From the NCBI RefSeq assembly GCF_020405225.1, contig NZ_CP084472.1:3348001-3412000 (forward strand): a stretch of 64,000 bases of DNA, written 5' to 3'. The position numbers were made by a program, and so were the translations under genes. Under the pieces are notes generated by a model that worked only from the letters and a program-made list of their open reading frames with translations, was not told where the DNA came from and searched no databases. This DNA is from Natrinema sp. DC36 (GTDB lineage: Archaea; Halobacteriota; Halobacteria; Halobacteriales; Natrialbaceae). Every line of letters begins with the position of its first letter. The first letter of the stretch is position 1. This document shows positions 1-7,422 of this stretch, piece after piece.

Positions 1-348
1 CGTCGCCGACTCCCACATCTCGGCGCGGTCGTCCGGGCTCACGTCGCCGGTGAACACGACGATCTCCTCGTCGGGGAGCTGGAGGGCCTCGCGGTAGAAG
101 TCCGCGTGCTGCTGGACGAGAGGTTTCGTCGGCGCGAGCATCAGCGATTTGCCGCCGACCTCCTCGAGTCGCCGGGCCGTCACGAGCAGGCTCACCGTCG
201 TCTTCCCCAGTCCGGTCGGGAGACAGACGAGCGTGTGGTGGTTCGCGGCCGTACCCGCGAGTTTCAGCTGGTAGAGTCGGCGCTCGAGGAAGTCGGGCTC
301 GAGCAGCGGGTGCTCGATAGACGCGATCTCCTCGTCCGTCGTTGCCAT
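1..348 (-). CDS. hef: Hef-type DEAD/DEAH helicase (N-terminal 116 codons, cut by window edge)
   Basis: The reading frame opens with ATG at 348 and runs leftward off the window with no stop. It encodes the first RecA-like lobe of an SF2 helicase: a Q-motif-like stretch near residue 20 (ERRLYQLKLAG), Walker A around residue 45 (CLPTGLGKTTVSLL) and motif Ia (LMLAPTKPLVQQH). This arrangement, including HPLLEPDFLERRLYQ, is that of archaeal Hef/FANCM, which remodels stalled replication forks and carries an XPF-type nuclease domain further downstream. The nuclease half is outside the window, so a nuclease-less helicase cannot be excluded. It stands alone here, divergent from the TspO gene. Confidence 0.85.
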   Translation of the reverse strand, partial: MATTDEEIASIEHPLLEPDFLERRLYQLKLAGTAANHHTLVCLPTGLGKTTVSLLVTARRLEEVGGKSLMLAPTKPLVQQHADFYREALQLPDEEIVVFTGDVSPDDRAEMWESAT

Positions 349-479
349 TACCGGCCGTTCATCGCCGCCGCGAATAAGGGTTCCCGTACCGGGGTGAAAG
401 TGGTCTCGCGAGCGTGACGGCAGTGTCGCCGGGTCGCGGCGGGTCGGCGATATAAACCTGCAGGTGACGTAGAGCGCGT

Positions 480-980
480 ATGGAGACCCGATCGATATCC
501 CAGCGCCTCCCGGACGGGAAGTCGATTCTGACCGCCGTCGCCTTCGTCCTGCTGGTCAATCTCATCGGCGGGCTGCCGGGCGTGTTCTCCTCGCCCGCCA
601 CGCCGTGGTTTCGAAGCCTCGAGAAACCCTGGTTCTACCCGCCGGGTATCGCGTTTCCGGTCGTCTGGACGCTACTGTTTACTCTGCTAGGCGTCGCGCT
701 GTGGCTCGTCTGGCGCAGCGACGCCGCCGGTCGGCGACTCGCACTCGGGCTGTTCGCCGGCCAAATGCTGTTCAACGTGGTCTGGACGCCCGCGTTTTTC
801 GCGCTCGAGCTGCCACTGGTCGCACTCGGCGTCATCGGTGTACTCTGGATACTCGTCGTCGGGACGATCCTCGCGTTTCGACGGGTCGACCGTCGCGCTG
901 CGGCCCTGCTCGTGCCGTATCTCGCGTGGGTGACGTTCGCGGCCGTGCTCAATTTCGAACTCTGGCGGTTGAACGCTTGA
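480..980 (+). CDS. tspO: TspO/MBR family membrane protein
   Basis: A 166-residue protein with five hydrophobic segments and the tryptophan/proline-rich signature of the TspO/MBR family: WFRSLEKPWFYPP near residue 45, VVWTLLF near 62, FNVVWTPAFF near 98 and a C-terminal segment ending NFELWRLNA. Family members bind tetrapyrroles, sterols or carotenoid-related ligands in the membrane and act as sensors or transporters. The length is usual for the family. The ATG at 480 directly precedes the conserved first helix (LTAVAFVLLVNLIGG). Given the heme genes at 31-43 kb a porphyrin link is tempting, but they are 30 kb away and no link is shown. Confidence 0.9.
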   Translation: METRSISQRLPDGKSILTAVAFVLLVNLIGGLPGVFSSPATPWFRSLEKPWFYPPGIAFPVVWTLLFTLLGVALWLVWRSDAAGRRLALGLFAGQMLFNVVWTPAFFALELPLVALGVIGVLWILVVGTILAFRRVDRRAAALLVPYLAWVTFAAVLNFELWRLNA

Positions 981-1019
981 GGGCGTGAGAGAAATGTGAC
1001 TCGAGGCCGATGCGAGCGA

Positions 1020-2252
1020 TCACTGCTCCGACAGTTCGGGCAGCCACCAGGTCAGCACCATCGCGACAGCGACGAACCCGGCAAGTATCAGGTACGCCTC
1101 GTCGAAGAATCCCCGGTCGGCGAGCGCGCCGAACAGGACCGGACTGACCGCGCCGATGGTCATGTAGACGGTCCGCAGGAAGCCCAGTCCCGTCCCCTTC
1201 ATATCCGCCGGGAACACCGAGGTCATGTACGGCAGGGTGATCGTCCCGTATCCCAAGATGCTCGAGAGGAAGACCGTGCCGACGACGATCGGCCAGAACC
1301 CCTCGAGGAACGGCAGCGCGACCAGCGAGACCACGACGACGCCCAATACGGGCGGGAGCGATTTCCGGATCCCGAACCGGTCGTACAGCTGCCCCGTCAG
1401 CGGCTGGACGAGGATCCCCATCGCGAAGAACGTGCTAAAGAGTCCGGTGGCGACGCCCTGGGAGAAACCCTTGATCTGGATCAGATAGGTCGGATAGAAG
1501 CCCGTAAAGGCCTGCCAGACGCAGTAGGTCAGGATCTGGATCGCTGTCACGGTAATGATCTCGGGTCGGTGCAGCTCCGAAAGGACGTACCGGACCGTCT
1601 CGAGGGAGACGCTGTCGACGGCGCTGGTCGCGCCGGAGGTGCGTGCGGGAACGACGAATCGGAGGCCGATCGCCACGAGTGCGAAGGCGGGGACGGCGAG
1701 GCCGAAGCCGTACTGCCAGGCGAACGCCGAGGCGATCCCGCCGGCCGCGAGCGGCAAGAGCGTGTTTCCGGCCTGTCCCGCCGCCATCGTCACGCCGATC
1801 GCGGTGCCGTCGTTGTTCGGATAGACGTCCGAGAGCGTCGTGAAACGGGCGACGCCGTACAGCGCCGTTCCGAAGCCGAACGCCCCGGTCGCGAGGTAGA
1901 CGATCGGCGCGGAGCCGGCGACGGCGACGAGCCCGAGCGTCACCGCCGAAATCAGGGTACTCGCGACGAGGACGTTTCCCTCGCCGAAGCGGTCGGCGAG
2001 CAGACCGCCCGGGAGCTGCCCCAGCGCGTAACAGAGCCAGAGCGTGGTCAACAGGAGCCCGGCCGTGGTCAGGTCGAGCCCGTACGATTCTCGTAGATAG
2101 GGCAACAGGACGGGGTAGGCCAGCCGGACGCCGATCGAGAGGAACCAGCCGGCGGCGACGGCGACCAGAATATCGCCGCGGCCGTCCGTCAGGAAGGACC
2201 GCACGGTCGACAGTCGATTCCTCGTTTCCGGGGGAGACACGTATCGATTCAC
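1020..2252 (-). CDS. Major facilitator superfamily transporter
   Basis: A 410-residue protein with about twelve hydrophobic helices. The loop between helices 2 and 3 carries the MFS signature (GGLLADRFGEGNVL), and a second half-copy appears near residue 290 (GQLYDRFGIRK). Such carriers exchange small solutes using ion gradients; the substrate cannot be read from sequence. The protein resembles the nitrate/organic-anion style MFS found widely in haloarchaea. The gene faces the TspO gene tail to tail. A second unrelated MFS gene lies at 43.4 kb. Confidence 0.85.
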   Translation of the reverse strand: MNRYVSPPETRNRLSTVRSFLTDGRGDILVAVAAGWFLSIGVRLAYPVLLPYLRESYGLDLTTAGLLLTTLWLCYALGQLPGGLLADRFGEGNVLVASTLISAVTLGLVAVAGSAPIVYLATGAFGFGTALYGVARFTTLSDVYPNNDGTAIGVTMAAGQAGNTLLPLAAGGIASAFAWQYGFGLAVPAFALVAIGLRFVVPARTSGATSAVDSVSLETVRYVLSELHRPEIITVTAIQILTYCVWQAFTGFYPTYLIQIKGFSQGVATGLFSTFFAMGILVQPLTGQLYDRFGIRKSLPPVLGVVVVSLVALPFLEGFWPIVVGTVFLSSILGYGTITLPYMTSVFPADMKGTGLGFLRTVYMTIGAVSPVLFGALADRGFFDEAYLILAGFVAVAMVLTWWLPELSEQ

Positions 2253-2346
2253 CCATTCGTCGGCGACGGTCTTGAGCGACCCAGAACGGTACGACCTTGC
2301 CGATATCGGAACCGGTCACTGCCGTCGCCGTCGGCAGTTCGCGCGG

Positions 2347-2931
2347 TTACAACGGCGCGAACTCGAGCACCAGCCACGCTAGACAGGCGGCGTAGATCGG
2401 AATCGTCAGGTTGTCGTCGATGATGTAGGTGCGGATCTCGAGGGTGACGCCGTCGGCGAGGGTCGCGCCCAGGGCGGCGACCAGCGCAACGCCGATCGGA
2501 AGGAACGGGATCGCGATAACCGTCGAGACGAGGAACATCGTGATGAGCACCTTCGGCGGCTTGACCCGCTGAAGGGTGTTGTCCGAGACGGCTCCGCTGA
2601 TCGGATCGCCGAGCGAGAGCATCAACATCGCGGGGAGGGCGATATCCTGCTGGAAGACCACCACGACGATCGCCATACTGATCATGTACAGGGCGTAGCC
2701 GGCGGGGTTGTCCTGCTCGTACTCGCGAGTCAGCACGTCGTAGAGTTGCCAGTCGAGTCCGATCCGAAGCCGCAGGAACTCGAGGACGAGCGCGCCGGTC
2801 GCGAGGGCGATCATCAGGAGCCGAAAGCGGGGCCACGTGAGCCCGGCCTCGAGATAGTCGGCGAGCAAGTAGAGGGCGACCAACCCGGAGCCACTGGCGT
2901 GGACGAGTCGCCGCTTCAGTTCGTCAGCCAT
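2347..2931 (-). CDS. Dolichol kinase / phosphatidate cytidylyltransferase-like membrane protein
   Basis: A 194-residue polytopic membrane protein starting MADELKRRLVHASGSGLV. The opening RRLVHASGS helix, the central GDPISGAVSDN motif near residue 110 and the late GATLADGVTLEI motif near 155 are typical of the dolichol kinase/CDP-DAG synthase-like superfamily, which binds CTP and a lipid alcohol. In haloarchaea such proteins are thought to phosphorylate dolichol or another isoprenoid alcohol used in glycosylation. The codon before this ATG is GTG, so a one-residue-longer start is possible. The gene lies upstream of the MFS gene on the same strand, about 95 nt away. Confidence 0.72.
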   Translation of the reverse strand: MADELKRRLVHASGSGLVALYLLADYLEAGLTWPRFRLLMIALATGALVLEFLRLRIGLDWQLYDVLTREYEQDNPAGYALYMISMAIVVVVFQQDIALPAMLMLSLGDPISGAVSDNTLQRVKPPKVLITMFLVSTVIAIPFLPIGVALVAALGATLADGVTLEIRTYIIDDNLTIPIYAACLAWLVLEFAPL

Positions 2932-2978
2932 CACTTCGTGCCTCGGGGGAGGTGACCTTCAGTCCGTCGATCAGTTCC

Positions 2979-3101
2979 AACCTTTTACGCTGCGCTCACT
3001 CGCTTCGCTCGTTCGCTCGGTAAAGGGTTGATCAAAAGCCTCCTCCCTCCGTTCCCGGCGCTCGAGAGCGCCGTCCACATCGGTCGTCGGCCCGCTCGCT
3101 C
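2979..3101. repeat. Intergenic palindromic repeat, family 1, copy A
   Basis: The arms AACCTTTTAC (2979-2988) and GTAAAGGGTT (3020-3029) pair with one mismatch and enclose a GC-rich stem-loop made of repeated CGCTCGTTCGCTC units. They are followed by TTGATCAAAAGC and a pyrimidine run, then GTCGTCGGCCCGCTCGCTC near 3084-3101. The same ordered blocks occur at 19059-19199 after polC. It lies between the stop of glyS and the start of the dolichol-kinase-like gene, so it may serve as a transcription terminator or be a dispersed element. Confidence 0.6.
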
Positions 3102-3156
3102 GTTTCACTCGCTCGCGGGTGCAATAGGAAGGCCGCCAGCCTCGGCGATGCGACCC

Positions 3157-4989
3157 CTACAACTCCTCGAACTCGAGGTCGCCGGCGCGGATCGCCGACA
3201 GCGTCTCGGGCAGGTCGTCGATCGGGAGCCGCTTCTGATCGGTCGAGTCGCGCTCGCGGACCGTCACGCCCCCGTCTTCCTGTTCGATGCTCTCGTAGTC
3301 CACCGTCACGCAAAACGGCGTGCCGACTTCGTCCTGGCGGCGGTAGCGCCGTCCGATGTTCCCGGAGTCGTCGTAGGTGACCGACAGCCCCGCCTCGCGC
3401 AGGGCCGCGGCGATCCCTTCGGCTTCGGACTCGAGTTCGTCGTCGCTCTGGAGCGGGAAGACGCCGACGAACGTGGGTGCGACCTCCGGCTCGAGCTCGA
3501 GGAAGGTGCGTTCCTCGTCGGCGACCTCGTCCTCGCGATAGGCGTGGTGGAGGACGGTGTAAACGGTCCGGTCGACGCCGAAGGATGGTTCGACGACGTG
3601 GGGGGTGACGTGCTCGCCCGCTTCGGTCTGCTCCTCGACCGAGAAGCCGGTCTTCCCGACGGGAATTTCGTGGGTCTCGCCCTCGATTTCGATCTCGACT
3701 GTATCGCCGTCGAACGCGGAGCGGTCGCGAGCCGCCAGGTCCTCGAGCGTCTGGACCACGGCCTGCGCGTTACCGCCGAACTCGGGGCCGAGGTAGCTCA
3801 TGTCGGGATCGACCGTGGCGCGCTCGACGGTCTTGGGTTCGTCGTACTGCCGGAAGATCGTGAATCGGTCGCCGGAGTGTTCGGCGTGCTTCGAGAGGTC
3901 GTAGTTCCCCCGGTGGGCGAAGCCGGCCATCTCGATCCAGTAACCGGAAGACGGCTCCGCCGACTTCCGTTGTTCGGAATCTTGCGATTCCTCACTCCCG
4001 TCGATCAACGCTTCGGCGTCCCAGCAGTCGCTGGCGTAGTGGGCCCGCTCGCCCGCGAGGTGCTGACGGTAGCGAAAGCGATCCATGTCGACGCCGACCG
4101 ACTCGTACCACGGCTTCGCGACGCCGAGGAAGTAGGCGACCCACTGGTCGGTGATGATGTCCTCTTCGACAGCCTCGCCGATCGTCGTCTCGAACGCCTC
4201 GCCGTCCTCATCGTTCTGCTCGCTGGCCGGGTAGAGCGTGACCTCGACGTCTTCGACGCTCGAGAGGTCCGGTTCGTCGGCCTCGGGGTCGATGAAGTAC
4301 TCGAGTTCGGCCTGCGTGAACTCCCGCGTGCGGATGATCGAGCGCCGGGGGCTGATCTCGTTGCGGTAGGCGCGGCCGATCTGGGTCACGCCGAAGGGAA
4401 GCTGGTTGCGCGCGTACTCCTTGAGGCGGGGAAACTCGACGAAGATCCCTTGCGCCGTTTCGGGGCGCAGATAGCCGGGGTCGGAGTCGCCGGGACCGAT
4501 GTTCGTCGCGAACATGAGATTGAACGAGTCGACGGCCTGACCCGCCAGCCCGGCGCCGCAGTTCGGGCAGACGAGTTCGTACTCGGCGATGACGTCCTCG
4601 ACTTCGGGGATCGGGAGGCTCTCGGCGTCCTCGTACTCCGTCTCGTCCTCGACGACGTGATCCGCGCGGTGGCTCTCGCCGCACTCGGGACACTCGACGA
4701 GCATGTCGTCGAACCCCTCGAGGTGACCCGACGCCTCGAAGACGGGTTCGGGCATGATCGTCGGCGCGTCGATCTCCATGTTACCCTCCGCGAGCGCGAA
4801 GCGATCGCGCCAGGCGTCCTCGACGTTACCCTTCAGTGCCGCGCCCTGCGGGCCGAAGGTGTAGAAGCCGCCGACGCCGCCGTACGCGCCCGAGGACTGG
4901 AAGAAGTAGCCTCGCCGTTTGGCCAGTTCGACCAGTTTTTCGCTCGTCGGTTCCTCTGCGCTTTCGTCCGCGCCTTCCTGGTCACTCAT
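3157..4989 (-). CDS. glyS: Glycyl-tRNA synthetase (archaeal/eukaryotic class IIa type)
   Basis: A 610-residue enzyme that charges tRNA-Gly with glycine in the cytosol. Visible landmarks are the start VELAKRRGYFFQSSGAYGG, motif 2 (RAYRNEISPRRSIIRTREF, about residue 210), a zinc-ribbon-like pair (CPECGESH near 103 and CPNCGAG near 142) and the C-terminal anticodon-binding domain beginning near APTFVGVFPL. Length fits the single-subunit family. Its ATG overlaps the stop of the CBS gene by 8 nt, implying an operon. Odd feature: about 19 residues (roughly 332-350, SEESQDSEQRKSAEPSSG) interrupt a conserved stretch between AEALIDG and YWIEMAGF; the DNA there contains a perfect GGAATC-TTGC-GATTCC hairpin at 3976-3991. 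Confidence 0.97.
   Translation of the reverse strand: MSDQEGADESAEEPTSEKLVELAKRRGYFFQSSGAYGGVGGFYTFGPQGAALKGNVEDAWRDRFALAEGNMEIDAPTIMPEPVFEASGHLEGFDDMLVECPECGESHRADHVVEDETEYEDAESLPIPEVEDVIAEYELVCPNCGAGLAGQAVDSFNLMFATNIGPGDSDPGYLRPETAQGIFVEFPRLKEYARNQLPFGVTQIGRAYRNEISPRRSIIRTREFTQAELEYFIDPEADEPDLSSVEDVEVTLYPASEQNDEDGEAFETTIGEAVEEDIITDQWVAYFLGVAKPWYESVGVDMDRFRYRQHLAGERAHYASDCWDAEALIDGSEESQDSEQRKSAEPSSGYWIEMAGFAHRGNYDLSKHAEHSGDRFTIFRQYDEPKTVERATVDPDMSYLGPEFGGNAQAVVQTLEDLAARDRSAFDGDTVEIEIEGETHEIPVGKTGFSVEEQTEAGEHVTPHVVEPSFGVDRTVYTVLHHAYREDEVADEERTFLELEPEVAPTFVGVFPLQSDDELESEAEGIAAALREAGLSVTYDDSGNIGRRYRRQDEVGTPFCVTVDYESIEQEDGGVTVRERDSTDQKRLPIDDLPETLSAIRAGDLEFEEL
3943..4002 (-). repeat. Possible hairpin-rich insertion within glyS
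   Basis: On the coding strand the segment opens GACGGGAGTGAG, has a perfect 6-bp stem at 3976-3991 and encodes a hydrophilic Ser/Glu-rich loop that I do not expect in GlyRS. The opening 12 bases match the pattern GACGGnnGTGAG that also opens the 51-nt elements in recJ and amt, and the first hairpin is again built from GAATC/GATTC. The remainder differs and the closing direct repeat is missing, so membership in the same element family is only a suggestion. Confidence 0.35.
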
Positions 4990-5836
4990 ACAGCGCCTCC
5001 AGGAGATCGACGTCGCAGACGATGCCGGCGAGATCTTCGCCCGTGACCATCGGAATCTGTTCGATGTCGTTGCTGATCATCCGCTGTGCGGCCTCCTGAA
5101 TCGTCGTCTGGCTCGAGACCGTCACGATGTCGTCGCTCATGAACCCTCGAACTGGCCCCGTCGGAATCTCGATGTCCCGCGTGGGGAGATAGCGGCTGCC
5201 GACGGCCTTGATCCCCTCCCAGGACCAGTCGTCGTCCTGATCGCCGAAGTTGTCGCCCGTCTCCTCCTCGCCCTCGACGATCCGGGCGACGTCGATGATG
5301 TCTACTTCCGTGAGGACGCCGTTCATCCGGCCTTCGTCGTCCAACGCGACTGTGTAGGGGACGTTCGCGTAGGAGAGTTCCCGCTCGGCGACGGGGAGGG
5401 GCGCACCCTCGTAGGTCGTGTTCACGTTCTCGCTGGCGTGGGACTCGACGGTGCCGTCGGTCGGCTGGTCGCCCGTCGCGACCGCGTGAATGATGTCCGT
5501 CACCGTGATGATCCCCTCGAACTCGCCGTCAACGACCGGGACGCGGCGCGCGCCCGCCTCGACCATCGTCCGCGCGATGTCCTCGAGGCTCGTCTCGGCG
5601 GTCGTCGTCGGCACGTCCTCGTTCATCAGGATGACCAGCTGGTCCTCGTCCGGCCGTTCGATCAGCGTCTCCCGCGAGATCAGACCCCGGTACTCGAGTC
5701 CGTCATCGGTCTCTTCGACGACCGGTACGGACGAGAACGACCGTTCTTGCAGGTACTCGAGCACGTCGGTTCGGGTACCCGGCAGGTCGACGGTTACCAC
5801 GTCCTCGCCGGGCGTCATCGCGTCGGCTACGTTCAT
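4982..5836 (-). CDS. Four-CBS-domain protein
   Basis: A 284-residue soluble protein made of two CBS pairs (Bateman modules): MNVADAMTPGEDVVTVD at the start, a second repeat near residue 70 (ILMNEDVPTTTAETSLEDIA), a third near 140 and a last one near 225 (VRGFMSDDIVTVSSQTTI), each followed by an R(R/I)xPVV-type strand. CBS pairs bind adenine nucleotides or S-adenosyl compounds and act as sensors. No catalytic domain is attached. It is upstream of and overlaps glyS by 8 nt, so the two are likely co-transcribed from the box at 5861-5869. What it regulates is not evident. Confidence 0.9.
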   Translation of the reverse strand: MNVADAMTPGEDVVTVDLPGTRTDVLEYLQERSFSSVPVVEETDDGLEYRGLISRETLIERPDEDQLVILMNEDVPTTTAETSLEDIARTMVEAGARRVPVVDGEFEGIITVTDIIHAVATGDQPTDGTVESHASENVNTTYEGAPLPVAERELSYANVPYTVALDDEGRMNGVLTEVDIIDVARIVEGEEETGDNFGDQDDDWSWEGIKAVGSRYLPTRDIEIPTGPVRGFMSDDIVTVSSQTTIQEAAQRMISNDIEQIPMVTGEDLAGIVCDVDLLEALYE

Positions 5837-5860
5837 ATCTCTCCGGTACGGCGAAAATGA

Positions 5861-5869
5861 GTATAAACC
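5861..5869 (-). promoter_or_regulatory. TATA-like box of the CBS-glyS operon
   Basis: On the minus strand the sequence GGTTTATAC lies 25-33 nt before the ATG at 5836, the spacing expected for a haloarchaeal leaderless transcript. Confidence 0.55.
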
Positions 5870-5939
5870 CAGTGTTTCAGACGTCGGAAGTCGCCCCGTT
5901 TCCGATTAGTATCGTGAACGGACAGTCAGATTCGATGAG

Positions 5940-5946
5940 TTTATAT
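5940..5946 (+). promoter_or_regulatory. TATA-like box of the small gene at 5970
   Basis: TTTATAT lies 24-30 nt before the ATG at 5970, again fitting a leaderless transcript. It supports the reality of the 53-residue gene. Confidence 0.5.
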
Positions 5947-5969
5947 GTCGGTGGTTGTCACTCACTAAC

Positions 5970-6131
5970 ATGGCGACGAACCCCCACGCCATGACGTCCG
6001 ACGACACCATCGTCGGTTCGATCGATTCGACGGCCGCGAGCGACGAGTACGTCATTGCGGATATCTCCGCGGACGGTGCCTGGCTTTCCATGCAGGCGGA
6101 CGACGCACCGACGCTGCCGGCCTGGCGATAA
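5970..6131 (+). CDS. Small haloarchaeal protein (DUF7556-like)
   Basis: A 53-residue acidic protein beginning MATNPHAMTSDDTIVGSID and ending APTLPAWR. The pattern VGSIDxxxxxDEYVIADISxDGAWLSM followed by a C-terminal W-R resembles a small single-domain family found only in haloarchaea that I recall as DUF7556. A TATA-like element sits at the right distance for leaderless transcription. No enzymatic motif is present. It is divergent from the CBS gene and converges with the lyase-like gene. The function is unknown; the family name is from memory. Confidence 0.6.
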   Translation: MATNPHAMTSDDTIVGSIDSTAASDEYVIADISADGAWLSMQADDAPTLPAWR

Positions 6132-6149
6132 CTGGGGAGGGAAATGGGA

Positions 6150-6836
6150 TTATTCGTCGACGAGACCGGTCGCGACTCCCGTCGCGGCCGATATCGGCAG
6201 ACCGACGGTTGCGACCGGCGTCTGGGCTGCCCACTGTTCGTACGCGCTCCGAGTCGGAAACGCAGTAACTACTGGACAGATCGAAGTATAGGCGTCCTCG
6301 AGCGTCGGTCCGCCGTTCATCGCGGCCGAGCCGTCGGTCGCGACGCCGAAGGAGACGACCGCCGTCGTCGGCGTCGCTGTCACGTCGCCGTCGCCGGTCG
6401 CTCGAGCCTCGATGACCGTCCCGTCCGGGCTCTCCGTGCGAACCTCGACCGATTTCGACGACAGTTCGGCGAGCGCGACCGCGTCGTAGAAACACTGGAA
6501 GTCGTAGCGGGTGCCGTCCAGTTCGCCCCAGTGGCCCGTCTCCTCGTCGGCGTGACAGAGGTCGTCGATTTCGATCGAGCCGCCGCCGATTCGATCTCGA
6601 AGTTCGGTGACCCACTCCGCGAGGGTGGTGATCGACACGTCGCCGAAGAACCGTTCCATCGCCGTTTGAACGTCCTCGGGTAACGGTGTCTCCATCACGG
6701 CCGTCTCGCCGAGCCAGCGGTCGACCGACGGGCCGTCCTCGACCGCCGTCGTCGCGCTCTCGCGGTCGCTCTCGCTCTCCGACACTGCTGACTGCCGCTC
6801 GAGTGGTTCGCAACACTCGCAAGTTTGCTCCGTCAT
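6150..6836 (-). CDS. Organomercurial lyase (MerB)-like protein
   Basis: A 228-residue protein whose C-terminal half matches the MerB fold. FQCFYDAVALAEL places C115 and D118 with the same C-x2-D spacing as C96/D99 of bacterial MerB, and TSICPVVTAF puts C187 at the place of C159; the tail (SAYEQWAAQTPVATVGLPISAATGVA) follows MerB's last helix region. MerB cleaves carbon-mercury bonds with two Cys and one Asp, all present here. The N-terminus adds a Cys cluster (TCECCEP). There is no mercuric reductase in the window. It shares a 76-bp divergent promoter region with an HxlR regulator. Whether the substrate is organomercury is not shown; MerB homologues with other roles are possible. Confidence 0.75.
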   Translation of the reverse strand: MTEQTCECCEPLERQSAVSESESDRESATTAVEDGPSVDRWLGETAVMETPLPEDVQTAMERFFGDVSITTLAEWVTELRDRIGGGSIEIDDLCHADEETGHWGELDGTRYDFQCFYDAVALAELSSKSVEVRTESPDGTVIEARATGDGDVTATPTTAVVSFGVATDGSAAMNGGPTLEDAYTSICPVVTAFPTRSAYEQWAAQTPVATVGLPISAATGVATGLVDE

Positions 6837-6843
6837 ACACTAT

Positions 6844-6885
6844 TACTTCGATCCGCGAAGTACTTGTACTGCCGAGTCCGAAGTA
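6844..6885. promoter_or_regulatory. Putative operator: three CGAAGTA boxes
   Basis: In the 76-bp gap between the divergent lyase-like and HxlR genes, TACTTCG (6844-6850) and CGAAGTA (6856-6862) form a perfect 7-bp inverted repeat with a 5-bp spacer, and a third CGAAGTA stands at 6879-6885. HxlR-type winged-helix dimers usually bind such short palindromes, so this is the likely autoregulatory and lyase-controlling site. Confidence 0.55.
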
Positions 6886-6912
6886 ACGGAGTAACTGCGG
6901 TGATCGAAAGCT

Positions 6913-7269
6913 ATGGCCGAGACCGTTGACGACCGACTCGAACCGTCCGATTCGCCCTGTGAGATCGACTGTTACTGCCGACTCGACGGGTTAATGGAAC
7001 TGCTCAGCCGTCGGTACGCGATGCAGCTGATCTGCGTCGTCGGCGCGATCGGACCGGCGCGGTACGGCGAGATCGAGGACGCGTTTGACGACGTGAGCAG
7101 TTCGACGCTCTCGAGCCGGCTCGACGAGCTGGTCGACGCCGGCTACCTCGACCGGGAGCAGTACGCCGAGATTCCCCCGCGCGTCGAGTACGACCTCACC
7201 GACGACGGCGACGAACTCTGCCGGCGACTCCAGCCGCTCCTCGAGTGGGCCGCCGACGGGGAACGGTAG
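6913..7269 (+). CDS. HxlR-family winged-helix transcriptional regulator
   Basis: A 118-residue DNA-binding protein. After a short acidic lead it has a Cys motif (CEIDCYC, residues 17-23) and then the HxlR/MarR-like winged helix: LMELLSRRYAMQLI, ARYGEIEDAF, the recognition helix region SSSTLSSRLDELVDAGYL and the wing EIPPRVEYDLTDDG. Family members respond to redox or electrophile stress, often through a Cys near the N-terminus; the CxxxCxC motif could bind a thiol-reactive metal. It is divergent from the MerB-like gene and the shared gap holds CGAAGTA palindromes, so it probably regulates both. Mercury sensing is an inference. Confidence 0.85.
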   Translation: MAETVDDRLEPSDSPCEIDCYCRLDGLMELLSRRYAMQLICVVGAIGPARYGEIEDAFDDVSSSTLSSRLDELVDAGYLDREQYAEIPPRVEYDLTDDGDELCRRLQPLLEWAADGER

Positions 7270-7275
7270 ACTCCG

Positions 7276-7361
7276 CTATAGTAGCCGCTGAAACGATTCA
7301 CATACTGATCGCAACGCAGTCGTGCGATCAGGTGTGCAGTGACTTTCAGTGGCTACTATAG
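7276..7361. repeat. 86-bp near-perfect palindrome (MITE-like)
   Basis: CTATAGTAGCCGCTGAAA (7276-7293) pairs with TTTCAGTGGCTACTATAG (7344-7361) with a single mismatch, and the interior continues as an imperfect palindrome around CTGATCGCA / TGCGATCAG. The structure of terminal inverted repeats with a small palindromic core and no ORF is that of a miniature inverted-repeat element or a long hairpin. It starts 6 nt after the HxlR stop codon. Confidence 0.65.
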
Positions 7362-7422
7362 TATCCCGCGTGGCCAGTTGCACACCGGTAACAGTTTCAC
7401 CCTCTGTGACATACGTTCGCAT

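Noticed and set aside
3028-5046. 672-codon open frame antisense to glyS
   Set aside because: Mirror of GlyRS codon bias; no recognisable motif.
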